Source: Paludibacteraceae bacterium (GTDB lineage: Bacteria; Bacteroidota; Bacteroidia; Bacteroidales; Paludibacteraceae). Taken from it: DNA of 61,937 nt. Below are positions 1 to 9,055 of this stretch, one piece after another (within the stretch, counting starts at the first letter, position 1; each line of letters starts with the position of its first letter). The position numbers and the translations under genes are program-made. Location of the stretch: NCBI GenBank assembly GCA_024401645.1, contig JAKSKR010000016.1, positions 1 through 61,937 on the forward strand, read 5' to 3'. Under the pieces are notes generated by a model. It saw only the letters and a program-made list of their open reading frames with translations, made no database searches and was not told the origin of the DNA.

Positions 1-2191
1 CGTCGCAGTCAGGACCGAAGTATGCACCATCTTCATCGAAGAAGCTACCGCTTACTGGGGTCTCGGTATTACCTTGGTTACCCTGGTTGCCCTGGTTGCC
101 TTCGTTGCCCTGCTGGTTATTATTTGAAGGCTCTGTTGAGAACTTGATGTAATCGAGGTTGTTGTAGTCAGTTGTGAACTGAACCTTAAGGATGTGTTCG
201 CCGGCAGAAATGGTGCTGGTCTTGCCCTGAATCTTTTCATAGGTATCCCAGTCGCCTGTGCTTTCACCTGAAAGTGAAGCAACCTTCTTGTCGTCGATGT
301 AGAGGTCAATGCCAATTTCGCCATTACCGTTAGCAGCAAGTGCTTCTACGTAGTATTCGCCTGCTTCCTTTACGTTAAGGGTGTATTTCATCCATTCGCC
401 TTTTGCAGTGTAGCCAATTGCATAGCCTGTTCCTGCCTTTACAACGTCTACACCATCTTCGCGGTATGCTCCACCTTCGTTTTCGTTGTCGGTGTCGTAG
501 TACGATACTTCAGGTCCGCCCTTGTCGTAATCTTCAACTTCTACGGTGCCAGGAAGTGCAATTGCGCTCTTGTATGGTGCCTGTGGTTCTGTAGGAATTA
601 CTGCAGGACCATTGCTGTCGCCATACCACATGGTTGCATATGGGAATTCAATTGAACCCGAACCACCGCCGGCTTCGCAAAGAATCTTACAATCGTAAAG
701 ACCGCCCATCTGAACGCCGTTCTTTTCCCAGTTTCTGAAGTGTTCGCTTACGTTAATGGTACCGCAAGTGCGAGCCTGTGAACGAACAGCGAATACCTGG
801 GTAAATGTAGAGTTACCGGTGATTGATGGTGCATTTGTGCGAGTACCGGTGTAAAGTGTGTATGTTCCTTCACCGTCAATGGTGTATGAACCTTTTCTCT
901 GGGTGTTGTATGGGGTGCCCATACCGTTCCATGAATCTTCTACGATGTAGTATTCAATCTGTGGAGTGTTAGTCCAACCATAGATACCGATGTATGAGTA
1001 ACCACCTGCAGTACCGCTTCTCTTGAACTTGTAGGCTGCGTGAATGTCGCCCTTCATGTCCTTATAGGTCTTGCTGTTGCTGCCACCGTAGTAGAAACCG
1101 ACACGTGCAAGGAAGTCACCTGAATTGTTCCAATCTGCCTTAAATGCACAGTCGTTCTTGCCACCAATGTAGGTCATTGAACCAGAGTTGCCGTCTCTCC
1201 ACAACTCGTAGTTGAAACCGTTACCAATATCCTTAATACCGTTTGAGGTAACTCTTGTACCGCCGCTAGGCATTGTACCTGACTGTGAACAAGGGTCTAC
1301 GCTTGCGGTTGAACCACCGGCATTTGTGTTACCACCAGTATTGGTGTTGCCGCCTGTGTTGGTGTTGCCACCAGTGTTGGTATTGCCGCCGGTATTGGTG
1401 TTGCCACCAGTATTGGTGCTACCTGCTTTTTCAATTGTTACTGTAGCATAGGTGAAATCTACATAACCTGAGCCACCTCCTGATTCTGCCAAAATCTGGG
1501 CTTCCATAACCTTACCAAGGTTCAAACCGAGCTTTGACCACTGACGGAAGTGCTCTGATACGTTGATGGTACCACACTGACGACGGGTCTTACGGATACT
1601 GAAAATCTGGGTGAAGGTTGAGTTTCCCCATTTTGATGCGCCGGTACGGGTTCCTGACCATACGACATATTCATCGCCGTCTACGGTAATGGTACCATAG
1701 TTCTTACCGATGTATGAACCGCCCGGATTACCTCTGTCGTGCAACCAGTCGTCTACGATGTAGTATTCAATCTGTGGGCTATCCATCCATCCGTAAATAC
1801 CGATGTATGAATATGTGCCTCCGTCGTTACCGCTCTTCTTATATGCGTATTGTGCGACAAGGTCGCCACCTAGGTTGTTCCACTGTGGGTTGTTGAATGT
1901 CTTACCTACACGGCCAAGATAGTCGCCGGCATTGTTCCATTCAGCCTTGAAGCATGCGTCTTTTGGGTAAAGGGTCAATGAACCGCCGTTACCGTCGCGC
2001 CAAATTTCGTACTGGTAACCAGTGCTGGTGTTGCCAGTCTTGTTCTGGTTGCTGATTGTTGTACCACCCGATAGTTGGGTTGTCTGTGAACAAGGGTCTG
2101 CTGCCCATGCCGACACTGATGCCAACAAGAAAGCTGAACCAAGCACACCTGCTTTTAAGCTACGGTACATTTTGTTTGTTTTGTTGCTCAT
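1..2191 (-). CDS. Multimodular endo-xylanase GH11-GH11-CBM6 (C-terminus outside window)
   Basis: Secreted endo-1,4-beta-xylanase acting on plant xylan. The frame is open from ATG at 2191 to the window edge (730 codons, no stop). A signal peptide (about residues 1-30, ending near SVSAWA) is followed by a first GH11 domain (about 35-245), a linker of six GGNTNT repeats (about 256-291), a second GH11 domain (about 295-515), a CBM6-like domain (about 534-684) and a second linker of GNQ repeats (about 692-707). Both GH11 domains keep the EYYIV nucleophile (E142, E413) and the acid/base glutamate in (A/C)E(S/A)GGGSG (E236, E506). An ATG at 2170 is a possible alternative start, but the longer form keeps a basic n-region. 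What follows residue 730 is unknown; a T9SS signal or another catalytic module would be usual. GH11 and CBM6 calls rest on motifs. Confidence 0.9.
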   Translation of the reverse strand, partial: MSNKTNKMYRSLKAGVLGSAFLLASVSAWAADPCSQTTQLSGGTTISNQNKTGNTSTGYQYEIWRDGNGGSLTLYPKDACFKAEWNNAGDYLGRVGKTFNNPQWNNLGGDLVAQYAYKKSGNDGGTYSYIGIYGWMDSPQIEYYIVDDWLHDRGNPGGSYIGKNYGTITVDGDEYVVWSGTRTGASKWGNSTFTQIFSIRKTRRQCGTINVSEHFRQWSKLGLNLGKVMEAQILAESGGGSGYVDFTYATVTIEKAGSTNTGGNTNTGGNTNTGGNTNTGGNTNTGGNTNAGGSTASVDPCSQSGTMPSGGTRVTSNGIKDIGNGFNYELWRDGNSGSMTYIGGKNDCAFKADWNNSGDFLARVGFYYGGSNSKTYKDMKGDIHAAYKFKRSGTAGGYSYIGIYGWTNTPQIEYYIVEDSWNGMGTPYNTQRKGSYTIDGEGTYTLYTGTRTNAPSITGNSTFTQVFAVRSQARTCGTINVSEHFRNWEKNGVQMGGLYDCKILCEAGGGSGSIEFPYATMWYGDSNGPAVIPTEPQAPYKSAIALPGTVEVEDYDKGGPEVSYYDTDNENEGGAYREDGVDVVKAGTGYAIGYTAKGEWMKYTLNVKEAGEYYVEALAANGNGEIGIDLYIDDKKVASLSGESTGDWDTYEKIQGKTSTISAGEHILKVQFTTDYNNLDYIKFSTEPSNNNQQGNEGNQGNQGNQGNTETPVSGSFFDEDGAYFGPDCD
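1317..1428 (-). repeat. 18-bp tandem repeat encoding GGNTNT linker
   Basis: About six copies of an 18-bp unit encode alternating Gly-Gly-Asn-Thr-Asn-Thr between the two GH11 domains. Copies differ mainly at third positions (Gly codons GGT/GGC), so the peptide is conserved better than the DNA. Such low-complexity linkers separate modules in secreted glycosidases. Confidence 0.85.
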
Positions 2192-2312
2192 AAATAATTC
2201 AATATTACTTTTTAATTCTTTTACTACTGTTGTGTTTTTCTGGTCTACTTTTATTCTAAATGTTTCCAGAATTTGAGTTTGTCGTCCTCGTTTTTTTGTT
2301 TCTCGGACATCG

Positions 2313-2341
2313 CAAATATACATCCTTTTTTATTCCTCCAA
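2313..2341 (-). promoter_or_regulatory. Putative promoter of the GH11 xylanase gene
   Basis: On the minus strand a TATATTTG element (2313-2320) lies 18 nt downstream of TTG (2339-2341), matching the Bacteroidota -33/-7 promoter form. It would give a leader of about 115 nt before the ATG at 2191. The rest of the 2192-2557 gap is AT-rich with no gene visible. Confidence 0.6.
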
Positions 2342-2503
2342 ATCAAATTCAAAAAAAAGATATGCCCTCCTTTTACTTTTGAAATAACAGTGCAAATTGG
2401 TGGTAATAATAGTACTAAAAAGTGAAATAAATGTCCAATGTGAAAGATTTGTACAAATGCGCAAAATGCTTAATTTAAGGACTTTGAATGTGATAAATTA
2501 TAA

Positions 2504-2535
2504 CAAAAAGCCCTAGGTGAAATCACCTAGGGCTA
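2504..2535 (-). terminator. Intrinsic terminator of the MBOAT operon
   Basis: A perfect 12-bp inverted repeat (2509-2520 with 2523-2534) is followed on the minus strand by TTTTTG, 23 nt past the stop codon of the MBOAT gene. Confidence 0.85.
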
Positions 2536-2557
2536 TATTCGTGTATGTGTACGTGTT

Positions 2558-4117
2558 TTAGAATTGGAAGTAAATGAATGGCACAATGTCGCTGCCTTTC
2601 ACCTGAATCATACACCAGATAACAATCACCATTACCAGTGCTTGCAATACAAGCGGAGTCTTTATCAGAACGTTCTCGCCTTTCTGCATCCAGTTGTCTG
2701 GAATGTAGTGGCTAAGGTAACCTATGGCCATTAGTGTAAACACACCCCAGTAGCCGGTAATGACTTGTGGCAGGGCCTGACCACGGAAATCTAGGAAGAT
2801 TTGCTGAATGAGGCTGATTGCCTTGTCGATTGATGAGGCTCTGAAGAAAATCCAGCACAAGCATACAAAGTGGAAGGTCACAAATGTGCTCCAAATGCGT
2901 ACTGGCAGTGGACTCTTACTATGCTTGTCTCTGTTTCTGAACTTCATCCACAGTTTGTGTACCACCAGTGCAAGTCCGTGCATGCCGCCCCACAAGATGA
3001 AGTTCCAGTTGGCGCCGTGCCACAAGCCACCCAACAGCATGGTTAGCGTTAGGTTCACGTAGGTCCTAATCTTGCCTTTGCGGTTACCGCCTAGCGAAAT
3101 GTAGAGGTAGTCGCGCAACCAGCTCGAAAGCGATATGTGCCAGCGTGCCCAGAACTCGGTAACGTTGGTACTCTTGTAAGGGCTGTTAAAGTTAAGCGGG
3201 AACTGGAAACCCAACAGAAGGGCTATACCTATTGCCATGTCGCTGTAACCCGAGAAGTCGCAGTAGATTTGTAGGGTATAGCCATATACGCCAAGCAGGT
3301 CTTCAACACCCGAGTAGAGTGTTGGCTCGGCAAATATGCGGTCTACATAGTTTATGCTGATGTAGTCGGATATGATCGTTTTCTTAATGATGCCGGCTAT
3401 AATTAGGAACAAGGCCTTGCCGAACATCTCTTTGCTGACAAAGACGGGCTTGCGTATCTGCGGAATGAAGTCGCTTGCACGTACAATTGGGCCTGCCACC
3501 AACTGTGGGAAGAACGACACGTAGAAAGCGTAGTCGAGCAAGGTCTTCACCGGAGTAAGCTTGTTGCGGTAGATGTCTATCGTGTAGCTCATACTCTGGA
3601 AGGTGAAGAACGATATACCCACGGGCAGTATGATGTCAAAATCTCCAAACTTTGGCATTTCCTGTTCAAACAGGGCATCGCTGGCTACAGTCAACAATGG
3701 ACTGAAAACGTCGCAAAGGAAGTTGGTGTACTTAAAGTAGCAGAGTAGGCCTAGGTTTATTAGAACACTGGTTACTACTAGCTTGCGTCTCTTTCGTGGT
3801 GTCGACGTTGCGTTCAGCACGCGGCCAATGTTATAGTCGATGACCGTTACCAGGGCAAGAAGGCAAAAATAGAGTCCGCTACTCTTGTAGTAGAAATAGT
3901 AGCTGAATAGGGTAACGAACAATAAGCGCATCTCGGTCTTTTTGTTCAGCAAGTGGTAAATTATGCTGAAACCCAAGAACATGAATAGGAAGAGACTTGT
4001 GCAGAACAAGATTGGGTCTTGTGGGTCGTACACGAACAAATGGCCCAATTTGCTCCAGTCGATAGAACCAAAAAGGTTATCTGACAATATTGTGGCTAGA
4101 TTAGTTGTTTCCTCCAT
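2558..4117 (-). CDS. MBOAT family membrane-bound O-acyltransferase (AlgI/PatA-like)
   Basis: Polytopic membrane protein (519 aa) of the membrane-bound O-acyltransferase family, which moves acyl groups (usually acetyl) across the membrane for attachment to extracytoplasmic glycans. It shows many hydrophobic segments, the EFWARWHISLS block (H327) and the GGLWHGANWNF block with the catalytic-type H367; a further His follows at about 380. It is the last gene of a three-gene operon and overlaps the upstream SGNH gene by 17 nt, so translation is probably coupled. The pairing of an MBOAT protein with SGNH proteins is that of alginate (AlgI/J/X) and peptidoglycan (PatA/PatB) O-acetylation. The acceptor polymer here is unknown. 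Confidence 0.88.
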   Translation of the reverse strand: MEETTNLATILSDNLFGSIDWSKLGHLFVYDPQDPILFCTSLFLFMFLGFSIIYHLLNKKTEMRLLFVTLFSYYFYYKSSGLYFCLLALVTVIDYNIGRVLNATSTPRKRRKLVVTSVLINLGLLCYFKYTNFLCDVFSPLLTVASDALFEQEMPKFGDFDIILPVGISFFTFQSMSYTIDIYRNKLTPVKTLLDYAFYVSFFPQLVAGPIVRASDFIPQIRKPVFVSKEMFGKALFLIIAGIIKKTIISDYISINYVDRIFAEPTLYSGVEDLLGVYGYTLQIYCDFSGYSDMAIGIALLLGFQFPLNFNSPYKSTNVTEFWARWHISLSSWLRDYLYISLGGNRKGKIRTYVNLTLTMLLGGLWHGANWNFILWGGMHGLALVVHKLWMKFRNRDKHSKSPLPVRIWSTFVTFHFVCLCWIFFRASSIDKAISLIQQIFLDFRGQALPQVITGYWGVFTLMAIGYLSHYIPDNWMQKGENVLIKTPLVLQALVMVIVIWCMIQVKGSDIVPFIYFQF

Positions 4118-5120
4118 TGCTCTTGTTCTTTAAATAGTCGTTGTAGGCTCTAAGTATTGCTTCGGCTAGAAGGTCGCCTTGTATCTTGTAGCCTTTCAGT
4201 GTGTAGTGCACGTAGTCCTTCTTCATCAGTCGGTTGTTCACCCAGTTCTTGGTCGAGAACTCCTTGCCGCCACCAATGTAGAACATATCCCACACGGCTA
4301 GGTCGTTCTCCTTGGCGAAGGTGGTGATGGTGTTCACGCATGTTGCGGTGCTCGGATTTTCAATGTATATGGTGTTGTTAACCTTCTTGTTGATGGTCTT
4401 GCCGTTTTTCTGTTTCACGGCTTTAACCACGGTACGCTTTTTGCTGAAGTGGGCACCGCCAGGGGTCGTCATCACTATAATGGCGTTCGGACATGAGTCG
4501 TTCAGTAGCTTCAACATCTTGTCGAGGGCCTTGCGGTGTGGTGCCGGATCGTATTTCTTGACGTGGCATTCGTTGGTTCCAAACGAAATGATGATCATGT
4601 CGGGCTTTAGCGACACAATTTTCTGTATGTATTCGTTGGTGGTGAAGTCTAGGCAAGTGGCACCGTTTTTGCCAAACGCATGGTAAACCAGGCCTGGTTT
4701 GCCGGTTTCTGTTGCCAATGCGGTGGTCTTGTATTCAATAACCTGTGGTTCAACGGCTTGTGCTCCCCACTCTTTCTCCAAACGCTTACGGGCCTCAACG
4801 GTGAACGAATGGCCGCGCACGTGCGAGTCGCCTATGTGCACAATGCGTGTTGGGCGTTGCATGGCCAATAGGGTGTCGAAGAAAGGATATAGTTTTTCCT
4901 TTCGGGTTATGATGTTTGGTTTTGTACCCTTAAAGGTGGTTGGCTTCGAGTTGCCAACCTTCACAGGCTTGCCCAGTTCCACTGGGGCAGCATTAGATTC
5001 TTGCTTAATGGCAAGGGTATCTGCTTTCGCCTTATTTTGGGTGTCGTTTTGTCCTTGGCACGAAAAAGATGTGCAAATGGTGGCCATTAGCCATAGTAAA
5101 CATAGCTTATTTAGTCTCAT
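4101..5120 (-). CDS. SGNH/GDSL-type lipoprotein, envelope O-acylation partner
   Basis: Predicted lipoprotein (339 aa): the N-terminus is hydrophobic with a lipobox-like TSFSC at residues 17-21. The SGNH fold is indicated by the GDS block (IGDSH, S99), the SFGTNE block III, and a DYVHYTLKGY segment near the C-terminus giving the Asp-x-x-His pair. In related systems such proteins complete acetyl transfer on the outer side of the membrane. It overlaps the upstream gene by 14 nt and the downstream MBOAT gene by 17 nt. Whether it is a transferase or an esterase cannot be told from sequence. Confidence 0.8.
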   Translation of the reverse strand: MRLNKLCLLWLMATICTSFSCQGQNDTQNKAKADTLAIKQESNAAPVELGKPVKVGNSKPTTFKGTKPNIITRKEKLYPFFDTLLAMQRPTRIVHIGDSHVRGHSFTVEARKRLEKEWGAQAVEPQVIEYKTTALATETGKPGLVYHAFGKNGATCLDFTTNEYIQKIVSLKPDMIIISFGTNECHVKKYDPAPHRKALDKMLKLLNDSCPNAIIVMTTPGGAHFSKKRTVVKAVKQKNGKTINKKVNNTIYIENPSTATCVNTITTFAKENDLAVWDMFYIGGGKEFSTKNWVNNRLMKKDYVHYTLKGYKIQGDLLAEAILRAYNDYLKNKSNGGNN

Positions 5121-6702
5121 TGCTCATCTCCTTTCTCTTTTCGTTAATGTAAGCCTCTTTTCTTTCGTAGCGGCCTCTGCCAGACTTTATAGCTTCAAAC
5201 AGCTTTTCAGCCATCAGTTGTCCTCCTCTAAAGTTAATGTGTGTGTAGTCTTGGTTGGCAAGTGTTGGCTTGGCTTTTGCCATGCTGTCAATACCGCCAA
5301 GCTGCAACATGGCGTCTAGCATGTTCCAGTAGGCAATCTTTGTCTGTACGGCAACGTTGTGCTGGTAAAGGCTAAGATTCTTAACGCCTGGCATGGTTAC
5401 CAGGTTGCCGTTGTTCTTGTATCTTCTGTCGCCCACGCTCAAAATTAGGAATCCGGCTTCGGGGTAGGCTTGGTGCAGGTAGTTAACCACACGTTCCATT
5501 TCGTGCTGGTAGTGGCTGAAGTTGGTGCCTTGTGTGCTGGCTACGTTCAAGCCAAACTGAAGGACGATGAGGTCGTACTTTCTAACCTTGTGCATGGCCT
5601 GTAGGTGGGTTTGTGGTACCGAGAGCAACTGTGTGCCGCTTTGACCACGCATGCTTAGGTTGTCGATGGAAATACCGGTGTTTCCGTCCATTGACATACC
5701 GAAGAAGATGGATTCCGAACCTTCGTTTTCAAGCGACCAACGGGCTTTCTGCAACGGGTTTGTACTGTTGTAAGTCAGGGTTTTAAGCGTGTCCGACTTG
5801 TCACAATCGAAGTAGATGGTGGTGTCGTTGGTCACAAGCTTAATCTTGTCTTTTTGTCTTGGTAAGAAGTAGAAGTTGGTCTGGTTAAAGTTCTGTGAAT
5901 AGCGTTTTACCGACGTTCCTTCCATCCAAGCCTTACTCTTGGTGGTGTAGTAGTGGCAGCTAAGACCTTGGTTCTGCTTCTGGAAGGTCTTCTTGTTTAA
6001 CCATTTGTGCAAGTCCCAACCATGGTGGCGGTGGGTAACGGTGGTTCTGAATCCGGCGGTTTCAGGGGCAATTTCTATGTAGCCAACGCCCTTGCCGCCC
6101 CATTCTTGCTGCATTAGGTTTCTTAACCAGCCGGTTAATATGTCACCTTCAATGAACGAGTCTCCGAAGAAGGCAATTCTTACAGGGCGTTCCTTTACGT
6201 GCTCAAGTGCGGCGTAGAAACGGTCCATACCCAGGTTGCTTTCTGTTCCGTAGTCTATAATTTCCACTATGCCTTCGGTTCTTGGTGTGGTGTCTCTAAA
6301 GCCAGCCAAAAGTTGGTTTTCCTTCACTTTTGCGCTGTCAATGACTACGAACGAAGATGGAATTTGTGCTGTTTCTGGCGTTTTCAAACTGTCGGTGCCA
6401 GTTGCACTGCTGTCGGCAGGTACGGCATTCTGGGGCGCAACAGTCATCTGTTGTGCCGCGTTCAGTTGCGCCAATAGGGTGCTGTCTGTCTTGTCGTCCT
6501 CTAGCCTTTGGGTGTCTATACGAAGGTCTCCTAACAGATCGACTTTTTTCATTGGAATGTTCTCCTTTTCAGAATATTCCATTCCCAGCCATTTTTTAAT
6601 TAGGCCGGTTTCTAGTGTAAGTCCGGGTAACTTGTATTGAATCAACAATGCCACAATAACCATAAGCGTTAACCAAATGGTTCTTGGCTGGTAATTTTTC
6701 AT
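5107..6702 (-). CDS. Membrane-anchored SGNH-like protein, first gene of acylation operon
   Basis: 531-residue protein with one N-terminal membrane segment (about residues 7-23), a low-complexity stretch, then an SGNH-like domain: FFGDSFIEGD (block I), LQFGLNVAS (block III position) and DYTHINFRGG near residue 500 (Asp/His). A TTG codon at 6729 would extend the frame by nine residues, but a TATATTTG promoter element (6734-6741) lies directly before it and the mRNA would start near 6726, so ATG at 6702 is preferred. It overlaps the next gene. Probably an AlgJ/AlgX-like acyl-transfer factor; block III has Leu-Asn in place of Thr-Asn. Confidence 0.75.
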   Translation of the reverse strand: MKNYQPRTIWLTLMVIVALLIQYKLPGLTLETGLIKKWLGMEYSEKENIPMKKVDLLGDLRIDTQRLEDDKTDSTLLAQLNAAQQMTVAPQNAVPADSSATGTDSLKTPETAQIPSSFVVIDSAKVKENQLLAGFRDTTPRTEGIVEIIDYGTESNLGMDRFYAALEHVKERPVRIAFFGDSFIEGDILTGWLRNLMQQEWGGKGVGYIEIAPETAGFRTTVTHRHHGWDLHKWLNKKTFQKQNQGLSCHYYTTKSKAWMEGTSVKRYSQNFNQTNFYFLPRQKDKIKLVTNDTTIYFDCDKSDTLKTLTYNSTNPLQKARWSLENEGSESIFFGMSMDGNTGISIDNLSMRGQSGTQLLSVPQTHLQAMHKVRKYDLIVLQFGLNVASTQGTNFSHYQHEMERVVNYLHQAYPEAGFLILSVGDRRYKNNGNLVTMPGVKNLSLYQHNVAVQTKIAYWNMLDAMLQLGGIDSMAKAKPTLANQDYTHINFRGGQLMAEKLFEAIKSGRGRYERKEAYINEKRKEMSNETK

Positions 6703-6807
6703 TTTGCTAATCGTGTCTCTTTTTAACAATTTGCAAATATATGCAAATTTTAGCTAATTCCGGCCCTTACCAATTCTAACTTATCAACCGCTTGCGGCTT
6801 TTTCGCC

Positions 6808-8934
6808 TTACCATGCTGTTAGGAATTGCCACTGTATGTTCCTGGTCTTGTTCCCGAAGTCTACTTCGCACGATTTCCTTTCTTCGTTGACCGAGAGTAC
6901 CACCCCTTCGCCAAACACCTCGTGTTTCACCATGTCGCCTTCCACGAACGGCATTTCATCTTCGCTGATTTCTGCGTTGAGCTGGTTTACAAGTATATCC
7001 CTTTCTAGCAGCAAGGCAGGGTCTATGTGCCCTTCTACCTTTATGAGGTCTTTGCTTATTTCCGATAGGAAACGCGATGGATATTTCTCGCTTTTGGTAG
7101 AGTAGTTGTAGCCTTCCGATTCGGTTAGGTACAGTGCCTTTTCTGCACGGGTTATTGCCACATACATTAGTCTGCGTTCTTCTTCCAAACCTTCTGCCTT
7201 GCGGTCGCGAATGGAACGGTGGCTAGGGAATATGCCTTCGGTAAGTCCTGTTACGAACACGTACGGAAATTCCAAACCTTTCGACTGGTGTATGGTCATC
7301 AGCTTAATGGTCTTCTGGTCTTTCTTGTAGTCGCTGTTGGTAAACAGGGCAATGTCTTGCAGGTAGGTGTCTAGGCGAACGTCTTCGTTGATGTTCGTTT
7401 GTTCGTAGTAGCGTATGGAACCTATGAGCTCGTTAATGTTGTCGACGCGCACCTCGTCGGTGTCTTCGCGGTAGAGTTGGTCAAGCCCGGTCTTGTCGAG
7501 CACCATGGTTAGCAGGTCGGCAATGGAAACATTGTTCTTCTGTGCCGATGCGACAGCTAAAGTTGTCAAGAAACCCTTTATGGGTTCACTCTTGAACGGC
7601 TTTTCGTCTTGGTGGTTTTGCAGGGCTTTGAAAAGGGTTGTGCCTTCGCTTTTGGCAATCTGTTCAAGGGCCTCTAGTTTCGCCTTGCCGAATTTTCGCG
7701 AGGGTACGTTCACCACGCGTTTAAACGAAAGGTCGTCGCCATATTCCACAAGGCGAAGGTAGGCAATGCAGTCTTTAATTTCTTTTCGGTCGAAGAAACG
7801 CACGCCGCCCCAAATGGTGTATGGCAGTCTCTGCCTCATTAGGGCTTGCTCTACCGAACGCGACTGTGCTGTTGAACGGTATAGAATGGCAAAGTCGTTG
7901 GGCTCACGGCCGTTGTCTAGGTAGTGTTTTATCTGTTTGGTAATCCATGCGCCTTCCTCTTCCTCGTTCTTGGCGTGCTTGTGTATGACGATGGTGTCGC
8001 TTGGAATGGTAGTCTTTAGCTCCTTCTCCACGCGGCACACGTTGTTCTTAATCACAGAGTTGGCTACGTCTAGAATGTTTGGCGTTGAACGGTAGTTGAG
8101 GTCGAGAATGATGTCGGTATCGGCCTTGAAGCCAACGAACAGGTCGGGCTTGGCACCACGCCATTCGTAGATGGATTGGTCCGGATCGCCCACTATGAAA
8201 AGGTTGCCGTTCTTTTCCGATAGTGTGTCGATGATTTCCCAGTCCGACTTGCTACAGTCTTGTACCTCGTCTACTTGAATGTAGTCGAACTCGTTCTGCC
8301 AGTAAGCCTTAACTTCCGGAATAGTCTTGAATAGGTAGAGGGTGAAGAAGATGAGGTCGTTGAAGTCGAGCAGGAAACTCTGTTTCTGTAGTTGCAGAAA
8401 CCGGTAGAATGTGGCGTTCGGGTTATCTTGTGGAATGTCAACGCTAGGCATCATAAGGTCGAGGTACATCTGTCGGCCTTTCTCCATGTCAACATTGTCT
8501 AGCAGTTGTGCAACCGTGAAATCCTTCTTGGTCAGATTCAGTTCCTCCATTACCTGTTTCATCAGGGTCTTGCGGTCGTCGTCGTCAATAATGATGAAGT
8601 TCTGTGGGTAGCCCATGCGGTAGATTTCCTTTCGGAGTATTTTTACGCACAATCCGTGTATGGTGCAGACGTAGTCGTTCACGGCACCTAGGTCCACCAT
8701 CTTGCGTATGCGTGTCTTCATCTCTTGGGCTGCCTTGTTGGTGAAGGTCATGCAAAGAATGTTGGCGGGGTCAATGCCCAGTCTTTCTACTAGGTAGGCG
8801 TAACGCGATGTCAGTACACGGGTTTTCCCCGAACCGGCACCCGCAACAACGCGCACTTTTCCTTCGGTGGCTTTTACGGCTTCAATTTGTTGCTCATTTA
8901 GGCTTTTCAGTATATCTTCTTTCATCATCGTCAT
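6808..8934 (-). CDS. UvrD/PcrA-type SF1A DNA helicase
   Basis: ATP-dependent 3'-5' DNA helicase (708 aa) for nucleotide excision and mismatch repair and for removing obstacles from replication forks. Motifs in order: Q-motif LNEQQIEAV, Walker A AGAGSGKT (about 32-39), DEVQDCSKSDWE (motif II), GDPDQSIYEWRGA (III), LDLNYRS (IV), MTIHQSKGLEFPYVF (V) and EERRLMYVAITRA (VI). The C-terminus carries the PcrA/UvrD-type Tudor-like tail (VKHEVFGEGVVLSV). UvrD, PcrA and Rep cannot be separated reliably here, so no symbol is given. Length is normal to slightly short. Confidence 0.93.
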   Translation of the reverse strand: MTMMKEDILKSLNEQQIEAVKATEGKVRVVAGAGSGKTRVLTSRYAYLVERLGIDPANILCMTFTNKAAQEMKTRIRKMVDLGAVNDYVCTIHGLCVKILRKEIYRMGYPQNFIIIDDDDRKTLMKQVMEELNLTKKDFTVAQLLDNVDMEKGRQMYLDLMMPSVDIPQDNPNATFYRFLQLQKQSFLLDFNDLIFFTLYLFKTIPEVKAYWQNEFDYIQVDEVQDCSKSDWEIIDTLSEKNGNLFIVGDPDQSIYEWRGAKPDLFVGFKADTDIILDLNYRSTPNILDVANSVIKNNVCRVEKELKTTIPSDTIVIHKHAKNEEEEGAWITKQIKHYLDNGREPNDFAILYRSTAQSRSVEQALMRQRLPYTIWGGVRFFDRKEIKDCIAYLRLVEYGDDLSFKRVVNVPSRKFGKAKLEALEQIAKSEGTTLFKALQNHQDEKPFKSEPIKGFLTTLAVASAQKNNVSIADLLTMVLDKTGLDQLYREDTDEVRVDNINELIGSIRYYEQTNINEDVRLDTYLQDIALFTNSDYKKDQKTIKLMTIHQSKGLEFPYVFVTGLTEGIFPSHRSIRDRKAEGLEEERRLMYVAITRAEKALYLTESEGYNYSTKSEKYPSRFLSEISKDLIKVEGHIDPALLLERDILVNQLNAEISEDEMPFVEGDMVKHEVFGEGVVLSVNEERKSCEVDFGNKTRNIQWQFLTAW

Positions 8935-9055
8935 ATTTCTAATCTATTCCATAATAACACTGCAAGTTAATCATTTTCTATTGTTTGTTCAACATCTTGG
9001 TCTGCACCTTTACCCATGCCTTGCATGTTGGCTCTTAGGCGTGTCTCAAAATTTT

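Noticed and set aside
1212..1451. Plus-strand frame with PPVLVL repeats
   Set aside because: Antisense shadow of the GGNTNT linker in the xylanase gene.
6702..6729. TTG start extending the first acylation-operon protein
   Set aside because: Lies at the inferred transcription start next to a TATATTTG element; ATG at 6702 gives a proper membrane anchor.
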